Shown here: piece after piece, positions 10,601 to 22,115 of the stretch
How positions within the stretch are numbered: the first letter of the stretch is position 1
How the letters are laid out: every line of letters begins with the position of its first letter
Source: Crotalaria pallida
Lineage: Eukaryota; Streptophyta; Magnoliopsida; Fabales; Fabaceae
Assembly (NCBI GenBank): GCA_037953625.1
Contig: CM075651.1
Location: 161,209,501 to 161,273,500 of the forward strand
Direction of reading: 5' to 3'
Length of the DNA stretch: 64,000 bases
Translations under genes and position numbers: made by a program
Notes under the pieces: model-generated
What the model saw: only the letters and a program-made list of their open reading frames with translations
Told to the model about the DNA's origin: nothing
The model's database searches: none

Positions 10601-10926
10601 AAATGAAAGATTATTATAGTTATACAACTAGCTTATCGAAGACATAATGACAAAATTAGATGTGTAACTAGCTGTAATTTGTTGAATGCCTTTAAAGACA
10701 TTCTTTGGCTAAGATATATAATTATAATTAGGAAAAAAATAAAAGTCAAAATTGAGACATAATGCATTGAAAGCTCTTATATTTTTTGGAAAGCTACGTG
10801 TCTAAAAGTTAGCTCTCAAATGCTATATACTTTTTTTTTAAAGCTATAAGTACTTTATTAATCTTGTCAATAAGCTAAAAATTCTGAGATAAACTATAAA
10901 CTTGACTTACCAAACACAATCGTGAT

Positions 10927-10929
<3 letters not shown>

Positions 10930-10970
<41 letters not shown>
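10930..10970. repeat. (TA)n microsatellite
   Basis: About 20 TA units mark the end of the segment present in copy 1 but absent from copy 2 of the large direct repeat. Confidence 0.95.
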
Positions 10971-10971
<1 letters not shown>

Positions 10972-11717
10972 CTTATCAAATTGATAAAAGTCTTAAAAAA
11001 TTAAGAGTTTATTTAAGCTGGGTTTAGTAAGATAAGTTTATAGTTTATTTGGTAATTTTTAGATCATTTTTTTTTTGTTTTCAATTTTTAGATTATTATT
11101 GATTCGGTCAATAAGTTAATAAAACTATTTGGTGGAAAAAAAAAAGCTTATAACTTTTAAAAAGGAAGTTTATGCACTTTGGAAAGTCAAATTTCTAAAA
11201 ATCAAAAGATCTTTAAATAAATTATGTTTCAATTTACCTTTTGTTTTTATTCCTTATTATAATTATATATCTTAACTCAAGTTATATCTTTTAAGTCATT
11301 TAAAAAATTTCAACTAGTTGCACAACTAATTTTGTCAAACAAATAGCCATGACGTTGAAACTAATTTTGTTTATTTTATTAAATGTATTGATTAAAATTT
11401 ATCTAAGTTTCCACATGTTCTAATCAATTAAAAAAATCAATCTAATAAATTACTGCTCATAATTTTTTATTCTTCCAAAAAAATTAATGTCAAAACTCAA
11501 CTCATAATATTTTTGGAACCAAAAATATTTCATCCCAAAAAATAAATATATTTCATGTAATTTAGGCTACTGGCCAAGAGATAACAATGTAATTTTGAAT
11601 TTGAATATTTTAATACCATTCAGAGAGTTCTTTTTTAATTATTAAAAAAATTCTTAAATTAGAGTAATTATAATCTAAAATATAATAAAATGTAAGTATT
11701 GTTACATTTCAGATTTA

Positions 11718-12195
11718 GAAGATTCCGTCTCTAAATAAAGGAAATTCCGTCTCTAACAGCATTAGAGACGGAATTCAGTCCGTCCCTAATTTTGGTGACG
11801 CAAAAAAATTAGTATTTTTCCGTATTTATTTGGACATGGAAGTATCCGTCTCTAAAAATCCGTCTCTAATAATACAATAAAATCCGTCTCTAATACTGAC
11901 GGAAACGTCCGTCTCTAATAAGAAAAAATTTGTCCCTAAACTGAGCGGAAAGAGTTCCGTTTCTAATTTCCAAATGCAAAGAAATTCCGTCTCTAATCAA
12001 AGACGGAAACAGATTCCGTCTCTAATTCCTTCACCATATTCCGTCTCTAATCCACACATTTTCGTCTCTGATATCCACACATTTCCGTTTCTAATCAGAG
12101 ATGGAAATAGTTTCCGTCTCTAATTCCTATAGTGAATTTCGGCTCTAATTCATAGATTTTCGTCTCTAATTCCTATATTGAATTCTGTCTCTTGT
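11718..12195. repeat. Left subterminal repeats of CACTA 1
   Basis: More than a dozen TTCCGTCTCTAA-type units occur in both orientations with slight variants (TCCGTCCCTAA, TTCGTCTCTAA). In CACTA elements such units bind the element-encoded transposase. The matching array is at the right end. Confidence 0.9.
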
Positions 12196-12408
12196 TCCCA
12201 ACATGGGTAACACTAATTAAAACCTGTAATTTTAAAACTTTATATAACAATAATTCAAAACAACATAATTAAAAACATATCCATTAATAATGCCAATAAA
12301 GAAGTCAATACATAAGTATCTAACCATAATTCAAAATAAAACAATACTACTAATGTAAAATAATCCAAAAACATATTTCATATTTAAGTCGTTTGTCTAA
12401 AAAATAAA

Positions 12409-12665
12409 CTAACATCGCTCAGCATTATCTTCACCATTGTCATCATCCTCAAATGATTTCAAGTTATTAAATACTATCTTCTTTAACATTTGCTCCCACT
12501 TGTCCATCTTTTTCTTCATCATCTCTTATTCTTCCTCTATCTTCTTCCTCATCAATTATTGTTCTTCCTCCATTTTTTTTTTCAGCATTTCTTGTTCAAT
12601 GTTCTTTTGTTGAAGCTTATCACAAAAATCCTCAATTCTAGATTTCATACGAGTCACAAACAACC
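12409..12665 (-). pseudogene. C-terminal coiled-coil of a CACTA (Ptta/En/Spm-type) transposase-like protein, broken
   Basis: The minus-strand frame encodes TRMKSRIEDFCDKLQQKN, then alternating Lys/Glu/Met-rich blocks (KKKMEEEQ, KKKMDKWEQML), and ends in an acidic tail (FEDDDNGEDNAERC) before TAG at 12409-12411. Two in-frame TAA codons interrupt it. A charged coiled coil followed by an acidic end is usual for the last exon of the Ptta/En/Spm proteins encoded by plant CACTA elements. Its place next to the left terminus and its strand suggest the element's transcription unit runs from right to left. The assignment rests on composition and position. Confidence 0.5.
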
Positions 12666-13752
12666 TACGTTTATTTTTTTATTTGCAAAAACAATAGCAA
12701 AACAACAGCAAATACTAAGAATATGTCAATTATAGTAGCAGCACAGTAGCAGAACAACAGCAAAAAAATATTAAAAATAGTATTAGAAATGCTTAAACTA
12801 CCATCACAATCAAAACTAATGTACTAGACAGATATTAATAATAATTAAAAAAAAAAAGACACACTACCTGCTTGATTATTCAAAAAAATTGAGAGATGGA
12901 AAAAAGAAGAGAGACATCACAACAGTCATAGTCCTTGATTATTCTATACGCTAGCTGCTTACACATTTAGATGCATAATTATCACACACAAAGATCAGTC
13001 ATAGAAAATATAGCATAAAGCATTTAGATCTAAATCTTAAATTGCTAATGAATAAGGCACAAAAAAGTATAGTTACTATACCAGAATATGGAAGAAATAA
13101 CTTAGAAAAGGGAGAGAGAGATCTAAGCTCCAAGTACCTGCCAAAATACAACTTCTTTATAAGGTAAGCGCTAAACAAGCCAACCTGAAAAACAGAAACA
13201 AGAGATATGGTGAATAAGAATGATTAAAATTGCAAAAATCTGGCAAAAGAAGTTGCAGAAGATCACATGCTTGCATAGTTGCTCAAAGTTAAGTGTAAAA
13301 CACAGAAATTAATAAAACACAGAAATCAAGTGTAAGCCATATTACATGAGGCATTAACATGCTCAAAGTTCTGTTGTCCCTTTCCCTTATGAGAAATGCA
13401 GAGTTGAAATAAGAAGTTTGAAATGAAAAAGGTTAGTAAAAATGATAATATATTACAAGATGCTTATCTTATCCCTGAAATTGTTTAGGATCTAACAATA
13501 TTAAAAACAGCATTACAGTCATAGTCCTTGATTATTCTTTACGCTAGCTGCTCACACATTTAAATGCATAATTATCACACACAAGATCAGTCATAGAAAA
13601 TGCATAATTAAATGAGCCAATAACTAATATGGTGTTCTTCTGGTTCCTAGGATCAAATGGATGGCCTTAAACATACGATAAAAACCAAAAGTATATAGTA
13701 GTTGAAGTGCATTTGAATTTTTAAATAGGCTAGAGTAAAACAGTAACCATAC
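12666..13752. other. CACTA 1 interior, intron-like
   Basis: AT-rich DNA with no long frame. A segment with CAGTCATAGTCCTTGATTATTC and CGCTAGCTGCT is present twice (about 12922-13010 and 13516-13605), an internal direct repeat. I see no gene. Confidence 0.5.
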
Positions 13753-13835
13753 CATAAAAGTAAGTGTCCCAGCTTCTGCTGCAATCACACTTCCAGATAC
13801 AGGAGCATCCAACTTGACATGTGTTTCTTGATCAC
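13753..13835 (-). pseudogene. Captured exon, 3-hydroxyisobutyrate dehydrogenase-like
   Basis: Between a splice acceptor (TTGTGTAG) and a donor (GTATGG) on the minus strand lies an 83-bp exon encoding LDAPVSGSVIAAEAGTLTFM. This closely fits the substrate-binding strand DAPVSGG..AAEAGTLTFMVGG of mitochondrial 3-hydroxyisobutyrate dehydrogenase (valine breakdown). The second glycine of VSGG is a serine here. No neighbouring exons of that gene were recognised. It lies in the same strand as the transposase-like last exon, so it could be spliced into an element transcript. The family call is from remembered motifs. Confidence 0.7.
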
Positions 13836-15738
13836 CTACACAATGTATAAAACCATTCAGTCCAAGAGTTTATCCTTCAACCTCCTAAATTTTCGTGTAC
13901 TTCATAGTGTAGAAATTCTATGTACAAGTGAGAAGACATTCTCTCAAAGACTCAAACTGCCAAGGAATTTTCCATGACAACAAAATAGTTATGAATGAAC
14001 ATGTTCAACAAAACTATACGCTGCTAAAAAGAAGCAAGAATGCTAATCACCTCCAAATTAAATAAGGTTGTGTTCCATAAGTTAGAGTTTCAAGTTAACT
14101 ACTCAAGCACCTCCATGTCACATCTTAAAATTCCAAGGCAAGTCTTAATAATTATTCAATCATTCAAACTTTCTAGGCTAGACAAGGATTTCTGATATAA
14201 TGTCTACTTTGACTGAAATTGATTACCTAAAAGAGGGAGAAAAGACTACATTTGATTTGTTGAGCTTGTTTCTCTCCAAGCTCAACTGGCAAAACAGTTA
14301 AACATTCAACCAGTATCCCTAAGAATGTGTAACATAACAACATGAATACACTCACTTCCTTGAAAATAATGTTACTACTACATGGAAAGAAAGAAACATA
14401 CAGGAAAAGTGAATCAGTGTTTCTTACAAAAGATATTCTCTTTACAAATAAGATCATTTTCAAGTAATGTATATAGCTTAGGAGTTAGAACACTAACTAG
14501 AATCAATAAAGGTTTCAAATGAGAAATGATACAATTTAATTAAATTAGTGGTAATCCAGGTTTACACAGCACCAGATCTAAGTACTAGAATGAGATTAGG
14601 AAACATAATAACACTATAATATTCAAAACTCAAGTACAGAAGTTAAGCATTTGTTAATGGCCGAATGCAGATATTCTCCCTGTTATCTTGAGGATTCAAT
14701 TTTTCCCAATATATCTTCAAGAGCTGAGAAGTTTCCCTCTCATCAAAACACTCCACAAACATCAATTACCTACTTAAATTAAATAAGGATGTTATTCCAA
14801 CAGCATTACAAAGTAAGACAGTAATCTTGGGAGCAGTAACACAATTCATCCAAACCTGGAATATGCTAAATGAGATATTTAGGTACACAACTAAGTAAAC
14901 TTCAGATCAGTGTTCAACAAAATAACTGTTTACAGTTTAAGGCCTGATTTGGAGATGCCACCATATTCATGTAAAGCTAAATGCAAGAAAGGATATAATC
15001 ATACTATACACAACAATAATTTGATATGATGCCTGACTATTAGACAAGTTCATTACTATATGTTCAAGTATTGATTACAATAATTTGATATATGGCTTTA
15101 CTATTAAAATGTTCATTTCTATATGTCCTACTTAATGAATGATGTTACTATGTTCACCTTACAATGTATAATATTTCAATCCGGTCTCATTCTCAAAAGG
15201 AATGCTACAAGAGCATGCTGAATGTCGATACTTATATAAGTTATTACCAAATCTAAGACCAATGTAGAGTAGTAGACAAGGTAGAGAGGTTCCTAAGAAG
15301 CTAATGGACTACCTTAGTGACAAAATTAGTGTAAAAATAATAGCAAGTTGCATGAGGCTAACTCAATTTCAGCATTAAAATATTACCAAAAGCATATAAG
15401 GAGGAATGGAGGAATAACATTTGTAATTTATACAGCCATGAGTCTCAAACAATGCACCTCATCTCAAAATATTACCAATCAAACAGCAGCTAACACGGAA
15501 CTAATTCTCCTAATTAAAACTCATCTCGGACTCCTTTTTCATGACAGGTTCTCCACAAATTAATTTTAAACGTTAAAACTGATAACTATTCAAAGAACAA
15601 CAGAGGCTTGACCTTATTCCAAATAGTTCCATTTAAATTAAAGACCAATCTCACTCAAATCGTTCATGACCTCTTCCTTTTAGTACCATTAAGCAAACAT
15701 GGGGCGGTGGCGTGTGACAAAAAAAACATGATTATATC
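13836..15738. other. CACTA 1 interior, unassigned
   Basis: About 1.9 kb without a recognisable gene. A minus-strand stretch (14227-14463) encoding VECLTVLPVELGEKQAQQIK before a stop could be a further captured exon, but I cannot name it. The last bases ATATC (15734-15738) are the left target duplication of the nested LTR element. Confidence 0.4.
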
Positions 15739-16331
15739 TGTAGGGTCTGTCGACCATATACGGACCCGAGTCTCACCAAAGGGTTCCTCTAAGGACACTT
15801 TACTCGGTTTACCTATCATGAAAGTCCTTCGCTCGGACTCATGGACTCCGAGCATACAAGAGGGCCAGACTCGGACTTGATGGAACCGAGACTTACGATC
15901 GGTTCCCAATCCATCAGGCTCGGGACTTTAGGACCGAGACATACCGTCGGCTCGCGGATAAGCTCAGGCTCGTCGAGGCTTCTTATCCCTTCCGCAAATC
16001 TCTCCTAGATTCTCGCAACAGCCTAGACATGAGATCTTCAGCTGATCCTAACCAGATTCTAAAAGCATAATTATCCGATATTATCTCACGGAATCCTGGT
16101 TCAGCACAACACTGATACAGGGCCCAAACAACCCATATCAACCTCCTCCAAACCCTATAAATAGCTCATCACAGCTAAGGGTTTCAGGTATGTTCTCTCA
16201 TCCCTACTCTCAAGAACTACGTGTGGTTTGATCCCCTTATCACTGGGGATACGTAGGACCGGGGTCACCCTCGTCAGCTGCAACAACCCCAAAAACACAT
16301 CGTGGTGTTCCATCAATACCGGGACACTACA
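15739..16331 (+). repeat. 5' LTR of the nested non-autonomous element
   Basis: 593 bp, TG...CA bounded. CCCTATAAATAGCTC at about 16153 is a good TATA box. The strongly conserved last part (CTTATCACTGGGG..ACGTAGGACCGGGGTCACC) is shared with the element at 41833-44276. Confidence 0.92.
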
Positions 16332-16332
16332 T

Positions 16333-16350
16333 TGGCGCCGTCCGTGGGAA
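16333..16350 (+). other. Primer binding site of the nested element
   Basis: TGGCGCCGTCCGTGGGAA follows the 5' LTR. The same site type (TGGCGCCGTCTGTGGGGAA, reverse strand) is found in the element at 41833-44276. This site is common in plant gypsy-related elements. I do not name the tRNA. Confidence 0.8.
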
Positions 16351-16818
16351 ACGATAAATTTCGATTCCCATAAAAAAAAAAGCTTTGTGCAGTGGCGACG
16401 GTGCTTGCCCAGAACACCGACACCGACGTCGGTACCGGCACACAACCCGACGTTTATATTACTGTACAGATCTGCCATGGCCATTGGCTGCTGCTTGGCT
16501 GGTTCCCATACCTTGATGACAAGAGTGGCTCTTTCATGGCCGCCATGGAAGAAAGATACGAAGCAACCAATTCAAACCCGGTTCATGCAGGATCAACTCT
16601 TTCATGTCAGCCACGGGAGCACGCAAAACAGAACGAGAACGATGTGCGCAGAACCACCGTCACTTTCAGTTTGGCCTCTCCCCGCCACGATTCCGACGAA
16701 CCAGATGGGTACGGTCTTTGTCTCCGCTGTGATTCCCAACCACCGCCGTCTTCACTAGTAGCTTCTAAGGTGTCGCCTCTGAGGAAACCGCAATTGGTGG
16801 TTGAAACAACTAAGGAAC

Positions 16819-18398
16819 CCTAGGAACACACCTAGAAGGGGGGTTGAATAGGTGTAAAAGAAACCTTGAAAGATTTTCGAAGGAAATGAATCGAAACAAT
16901 CAAAACAAATGATTTTTGCAAATTCTACAGCATTTAATCGATTAAACTGAAATTTAATCGATTAACCTGCAATTTAATCGATTAAACCTGAAAGTTCAAA
17001 AGTCCTTAATCGATTAAACGAACACTTAATCGATTAAATCTATCAGAAACTGAAAAATCACTTTTCAATCGCATACGAAAATCAATCAATTCACATGTAT
17101 AACCAGAGATTCAGCGGAAACAATTAACACCTATATTCTTATTGATTACCTAGGTTATGAAAATGATTTTCCCTTTATCAATTTGAACAATAAAGATTCA
17201 ATTCAATCAATTATGAAAATCAATCTTTTCTAGGTTTTCAACCAAGAACACAATCAATGACTTGAATGTAAAGAGTTAAGAGTTTAGAGATACGACACAG
17301 TGATTTATCCTGGTTCACTTTCATCCGCTTGAAAGCTACATCCAGTCCCCTCTTCAACCAAGAGAGATTCTTCACTATGAGGAATTAGAGTTCTCAAATT
17401 ACAAGTAAATGCCTTACAAGACTCCCTTCTTGCTAGCCTACAAGAGATACCACACCCTTGCCTTGTAATACTATTGATCTTCTCTCTAATCTAACCTCTA
17501 CCCCTTGTTGATAATCGACACAAGTCTTCAATTGCTTGATGATAATCCACACACCAAGGCTTCACTTTGCTTGATTCACAATCAAGACTTTCTTCTTCTT
17601 CAAATGCTTGAATGAACTTGCTTGATGATAAACGACACACCAAGGCTTCTTGTTTGTTGTAGTTGGCTTGCCTTCTTGCAAAGATTACAACTCAATAGAA
17701 AACACAATGACACTCCTATGAATCTCAATCAATAGCTATGACAATTCACACAAGAGATTCAAAGGTTCTTGATCAAAGAATATGAAAATATGAAAGCTTT
17801 GATCTTTTAAATTGAGAGAGAATAGAGTGGCTTGATTCTTGTAAAATTGATTATGAAAGTGTTCTAATAAATCACAAAGGTTAGGAAAAAGGTTTATATA
17901 GAATACCCAAAAGTTGTAGCACTTGAAAACTGATTTTGAGAAGTGAAAATCGTATTTTAAAAAACCAGTTCAGCAGTGTTTAATCGATTAAATCTTCACT
18001 TAATCGAGTAGTAATCGATTAAATATGTTTTTAATCGATTAAACATGTCTGATACTTGTTTAAAACTTGTTTTCTCAAAACCAAACCTTTCCTTTAAAAC
18101 CCTTAAGCCACCTATTGATTCTAGGTTAAGTGAAAACTCAAATTATGATTTAATCATGACTTATGATAGAGATTCACTACCCTCTAAATAAACTCTAACC
18201 AAACTCATCAAAATAAAAGAACCTAAGAAGCTTGAGAGGCAAAAGATAAAACAATTACAATTACACTCAAACTAAGTCTTCATGAGCTTGCTTTCTCTCT
18301 TCTTCATTTGATGTTTGTTGTTGCTTGTTGAACTTGAACTTGATCAACATCTTTGTAGCTTGTTCAAAACACTTTGTCATTATCAAAACATTCATCAT
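16819..18398 (-). mobile_element. Solo-LTR-like insertion with clustered TTAATCGATTAA palindromes
   Basis: About 1.58 kb flanked by GGAAC (16814-16818 and 18399-18403). Removing it restores the host reading frame. On the minus strand it begins near TGATGAATGTTTTGATAATG and ends with CCTATTCAACCCCCC followed by TTCTAGGTGTG. It shares blocks (GGATGTAGCT, GTGAACCAG.ATAAA, CTATTCA.CCCCCC) with the copia LTR at 53301-54066, so it looks like a long copia-type LTR. Its termini are not a clean TG...CA, so the exact ends are uncertain. Confidence 0.6.
16934..17037. repeat. Cluster of five TTAATCGATTAA palindromes
   Basis: Perfect 12-base palindromes start at 16934, 16954, 16974, 17006 and 17026. Spacings are 20, 20, 32 and 20 bases, i.e. 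about two or three helical turns. Three more, plus one degenerate copy, lie at 17980-18042 near the other side of the same insertion. Confidence 0.9.
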
Positions 18399-18666
18399 GG
18401 AACTAACAGCCTCTGGTTCTGATGTTGGTTGCGGTTCTGGTAGCATCCTCGAAGATCACCGTCTTCCTTCAAGCCCACCACAACCCCGAAGACCAGAGGT
18501 TAAGAACGGAAGCAGAACCAGACAACTCCCTCACGCCGTCACTCCCTCACGTCAAGAAACCCCCCTCACGTCGTCACTCCCACCAAGTCGGTCATCGCCA
18601 CCACACCGTGTTAATGCTTCTCTTAAAACGGGTGAGTTGTTCGAATCGGAGTTCGTAGCTCTTTGA

Positions 18667-21517
18667 GCATCGCCGCCGCCATCGCCGAACCCGGCACCGT
18701 CTCGTCACCGCCCCGTCACCGCCGCCTTCGATGAACTCCTCTGCCCTTGCTGCTGCTGCACGTAGCAGCACCAATTCGTGGCTAGGGTTTCAACCCTAGC
18801 GGGCCACAAGGCCCAACTAAAAAAAAAAGAAAAGGGCCTCAACAGGCCCTAACAAACCAAAAAAAAAAGTGGACGACAACAACAAAACAGGGAAGTAACT
18901 TTTTTATTCAATTGCCAATATCACTCATTAGCGCATGATTAATTTGATTACATGTCATTTATTATTTGCTAATAATTATCATTACTGTTATAAATTGTTA
19001 ACTTTGAACAACAATAACTAATTAATTATTATTTTTGTGCGCATATGCGAGGTACACACCCGAGCAGCTGAATAACCCATTCCGAGATCCCCATGGACAA
19101 ATAATTTTTCGAGTATCGCGAATACAATAATGTCACTCTATTTGAAATCTAGTGGTGATCGCGAGAACCCCCGCGTCGAGTTCTCCTCTTGAAGCTTGTT
19201 CTCCGAGCGAAGAGCGAGGACCCCTGCGCCGAGTTCCCCTCTTGAAGCTCGTATTCCGAGCATAGAGAAAATCATATTTAAGGAAAATAGAGGTCAGCCC
19301 TCAATGCTCAACAAAGTCCATTTGGAAAGGAATGACAGAAGACTTCAATCCAACATTCTTTAATCCGACATCCCTCAATCTGGCATTTCTCACCACACTG
19401 AATCAGGGAAGGAATTCTCGTTCCTGTATTATTTTCCTATTTACTTGGCATTTTACGTGATTACTTTATACACATGCTTATATTAATTTACTTGATGCAG
19501 TGCTTTTGACATGTGCTTTTAATGCTTATTCCTTATAATTTCATTACATGTCACTAATTATTTGATATTCCCTAATTATGATTTTTTGTATACATGCTGA
19601 TACGTGACATATTGTTAGCCAAATTTCTTTGCTGCTAAATGTTTTTAAAATGTCTGTCTTTCCTGTCGTGTTAGGATAATAATATTTGATATACATTGCC
19701 TTTCGAATGGCATTAGGCAGTTTCCGGCAGTTGTGCATTGTCATTTTTCATGAATTAATGCTTTCATTTACTTTGTTGCCATCAAAGGCTCTGACATAAT
19801 TGCGTATGTTATCAATTATTGCGCGTGATATACCTGAAATCATGCATCTTTTCATGGGCAATCCTGTCTGGTTGCACGATATTTAATTATTGTCAGTATT
19901 ATACTTGTTACGTGTGATCTTTTTAGAATCATGCCGCTTTTGTTCTGATACTTTATATTCACTTGCCAATAATTTTCATTATTGCAATTTAATTATTACA
20001 CATTGTCAGTTCAAATGACAATTACTGATTATTAATTTTTTATACATCATGTAAAGGTACAAATTTGATGGTCGGAACTACCGAGCGCGATAGCCCGAGC
20101 ACGATGGCCAAAAATGATTCAAATGTTTCACGCATAACCCAAGTCAGGATTCCTATCATCCGAAAACATGCACAAGTCGACCACAGGTCTAAATCCGCAA
20201 GCCCATTATATTTACTGCTTCAATCAAATAACAGTTCTGTTTCTGAATTCATTGTATTTAAGTACTTTTCCTCATAACCGATTAGCCACCGTTTATGACG
20301 CGAACGATTATAAACAACTCAAACAAGAGCTTATAACTCGTCAAGTACTTTGAAAGATTCCCGATTCAAACATGATTATCTCAAAATCATTTTTATACAT
20401 CGCGGATAGAGGAACCCACCTCGGCTAAAGTGCTGGCGTTCCGAGGTCTTAACACTTGAATTCATAACAAAAAGAACAAAAAGAAGCACAAAATCATAAC
20501 GGATATTATAAATATTCACTCATTTCGGATCACGTCCCGACGCACTTGCCTTCGATCTCGGTTGGTCGACCAGATCGGCGTGGCTACAAGTGAAAATGGG
20601 GATTGCTACCTCGATAACTTGGCCATCGGCCAAATACGTCGCAGGATCGAGGAATGTACCTCGGCCAAGGCAGTCATTCCGACAGCGTCCCCCGTAGACG
20701 TTACGATCCAATTCATGATATTACTTTTAACACACCCCGATGAGAGAGGTGTATGAATCTCCAAATCGCGATACTCTTCCGAGTAAAAGACCTCGGCTGC
20801 AAATACTCTTTTACGTCACCACCAAGCCTCAGAAAAGAACGTTTGATCGACCCAAAAGGGCTCTAAACTCGGCACAGAGTCTCTATGAGTCTTCCCGAGC
20901 TGGGGGGCTTATGTCGTGGACCGGACTCCGGTCCGAGATCTCCGCCAGGATTCAGGATACGAAGATACTCGACGGTATTGAGGAAAGAGTCTTCAACTGC
21001 ATGATCCCAGTTATAAAAATTAACTGTGGCTGCCCTTTTGTGCTTAAAGAGCTTTCGCTCTCATTTTGTCTAGAGATGCTCGGAGTCCGACGGCCTCATC
21101 TTTGGCATCCTCGAGTTACTCTCGAGCCACTGCAGTATCCTCCTCGGCTTTCCGAGCCTTCTCCGTAGTCTCCCGCAGAGCTGTGGCATCCTCTTCGGCC
21201 TCCTTCAAAACCCCTCAACTTCCTTCCTTCCACGATGCACCGGTTGGGCCAAAGGCCCATTAACCCGCTCAGCCACCCACAGGGAAAGACGTGGGAGTTA
21301 TTGGAGTTACTTTTTCAGAGTTCGAAATTATGAAAGATTTGGCACAACTTCCCAGGGCACGTATCGTACCTAAAGAACCTAAAACGTCACCTCGAACAAG
21401 CTATATGGTTAAGGCTGGAAACAGTTGTCACACTTCTGAACCAAGACATGCTAAAGGTTAACCCTATCCACTTGTTACCTCGCCACAGACTTTACAAGTC
21501 TTACGAGCTGGGGGGCT
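18667..21517 (+). other. Internal non-coding part of the nested retroelement
   Basis: No polymerase or capsid domain is seen in any frame. Short open frames (e.g. 20065-20277, 20740-21168) are unrecognised. Near-copies CGCGTCGAGTTC and TCTTGAAGCT recur at 19171-19250. The 3' end has the polypurine tract at about 21505-21515. Confidence 0.55.
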
Positions 21518-22110
21518 TGTAGGGTCTGCCGACCATATACGGACCCGAGTCTCACCAAAGGGTTCCTCTAAGGGCACTTTACTCGGTTTACATATCATGA
21601 AAGTCCTTCGCTCGGACTCATGGACTCCGAGCATACAAGAGGGCCAGGCTCGGACTTGATGGAACCGAGCCTTAAGAACGGTCCCCAATCCATCAGGCTC
21701 GGGACTCTAGGACCGAGACATACCGTCGGCTCGCGGATAAGCTCAGGCTCGCCGAGGCTTCTTATCCCTTCCGCAAATCTCTCGTAGATTCTCGCAACAG
21801 CCTAGACATGAGATCTTCAGTTGATCCTAACCAGATTCTAAAAGCATAATTATTCGATATTATCTCACAGAATCCTGGTTCAGCACAACACTGATACAGG
21901 GCCCAAACGGCCCATATCAACCTCCTCCAAACCCTATAAATAGCTCATCACAGCTAAGGGTTTCAGGTATGTTCTCTCATCCCTACTCTCAAGAACTACG
22001 TGTGGCTTGATCCCCTTATCACTGGGGGTACGTAGGACCGGGGTCACCCTCATCAGCTGCAACAACCCCAAAAACACATCGTGGTGTTTCATCAATATCG
22101 GGACACTACA
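21518..22110 (+). repeat. 3' LTR of the nested non-autonomous element
   Basis: Same length (593 bp) and almost the same sequence as 15739-16331. It is followed by the target duplication ATATC. Confidence 0.92.
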
Positions 22111-22115
22111 ATATC

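Larger units (their letters stand above)
9742..11709 (+). repeat. Large direct repeat, copy 1
   Basis: It corresponds to 23455-25141 with only a few percent mismatch by eye, including most of the solo LTR, its TAATT duplication and all following DNA up to GTTACATTT. Copy 1 has about 290 bp (about 10678-10970, ending in a TA microsatellite) and a further block of roughly 35 bp that copy 2 lacks. Right after GTTACATTT copy 1 joins the truncated left end of CACTA element 1, whereas copy 2 continues into other DNA. Confidence 0.88.
16392..18666 (+). pseudogene. Open frame of the non-autonomous element, interrupted by a nested insertion
   Basis: The frame from the ATG at 16392 runs 142 codons and is cut by an insertion at 16819. 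Past the insertion and its duplicated GGAAC, the same frame resumes at 18404 and continues to the stop at 18664-18666. Together that is about 229 codons without any other stop. The protein is rich in Ser, Pro, Thr and Arg and has no motif I recognise. No zinc knuckle or Gag core is visible. It could be a captured host sequence or a novel element protein. Confidence 0.5.
15739..22110 (+). mobile_element. Non-autonomous LTR retroelement (gypsy-type signals) nested in CACTA 1
   Basis: Two 593-bp LTRs (15739-16331 and 21518-22110) begin TGTAGGGTCTG and end GGACACTACA, flanked by the duplication ATATC (15734-15738 and 22111-22115). The primer binding site TGGCGCCGTCCGTGGGAA begins one base after the left LTR. 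A polypurine tract (GAGCTGGGGGG) lies just before the right LTR. No protease, reverse transcriptase or integrase can be found inside, so it must depend on another element. The two LTRs differ at only about a dozen sites by eye, so insertion was fairly recent. It holds one open frame, broken by a nested insertion. Confidence 0.9.

Noticed and set aside
11718..12195. CRISPR-like or clustered repeat array (TTCCGTCTCTAA units)
   Set aside because: The units occur in both orientations with irregular spacing at the ends of a CACTA element. These are transposase-binding subterminal repeats, and the genome is a plant's.
16155..16484. 109-codon minus-strand frame and overlapping plus-strand frames at an LTR end
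   Set aside because: They span the LTR/internal junction and repeat at 22007 and 43867 because the LTR end is repeated, not because a protein is conserved.
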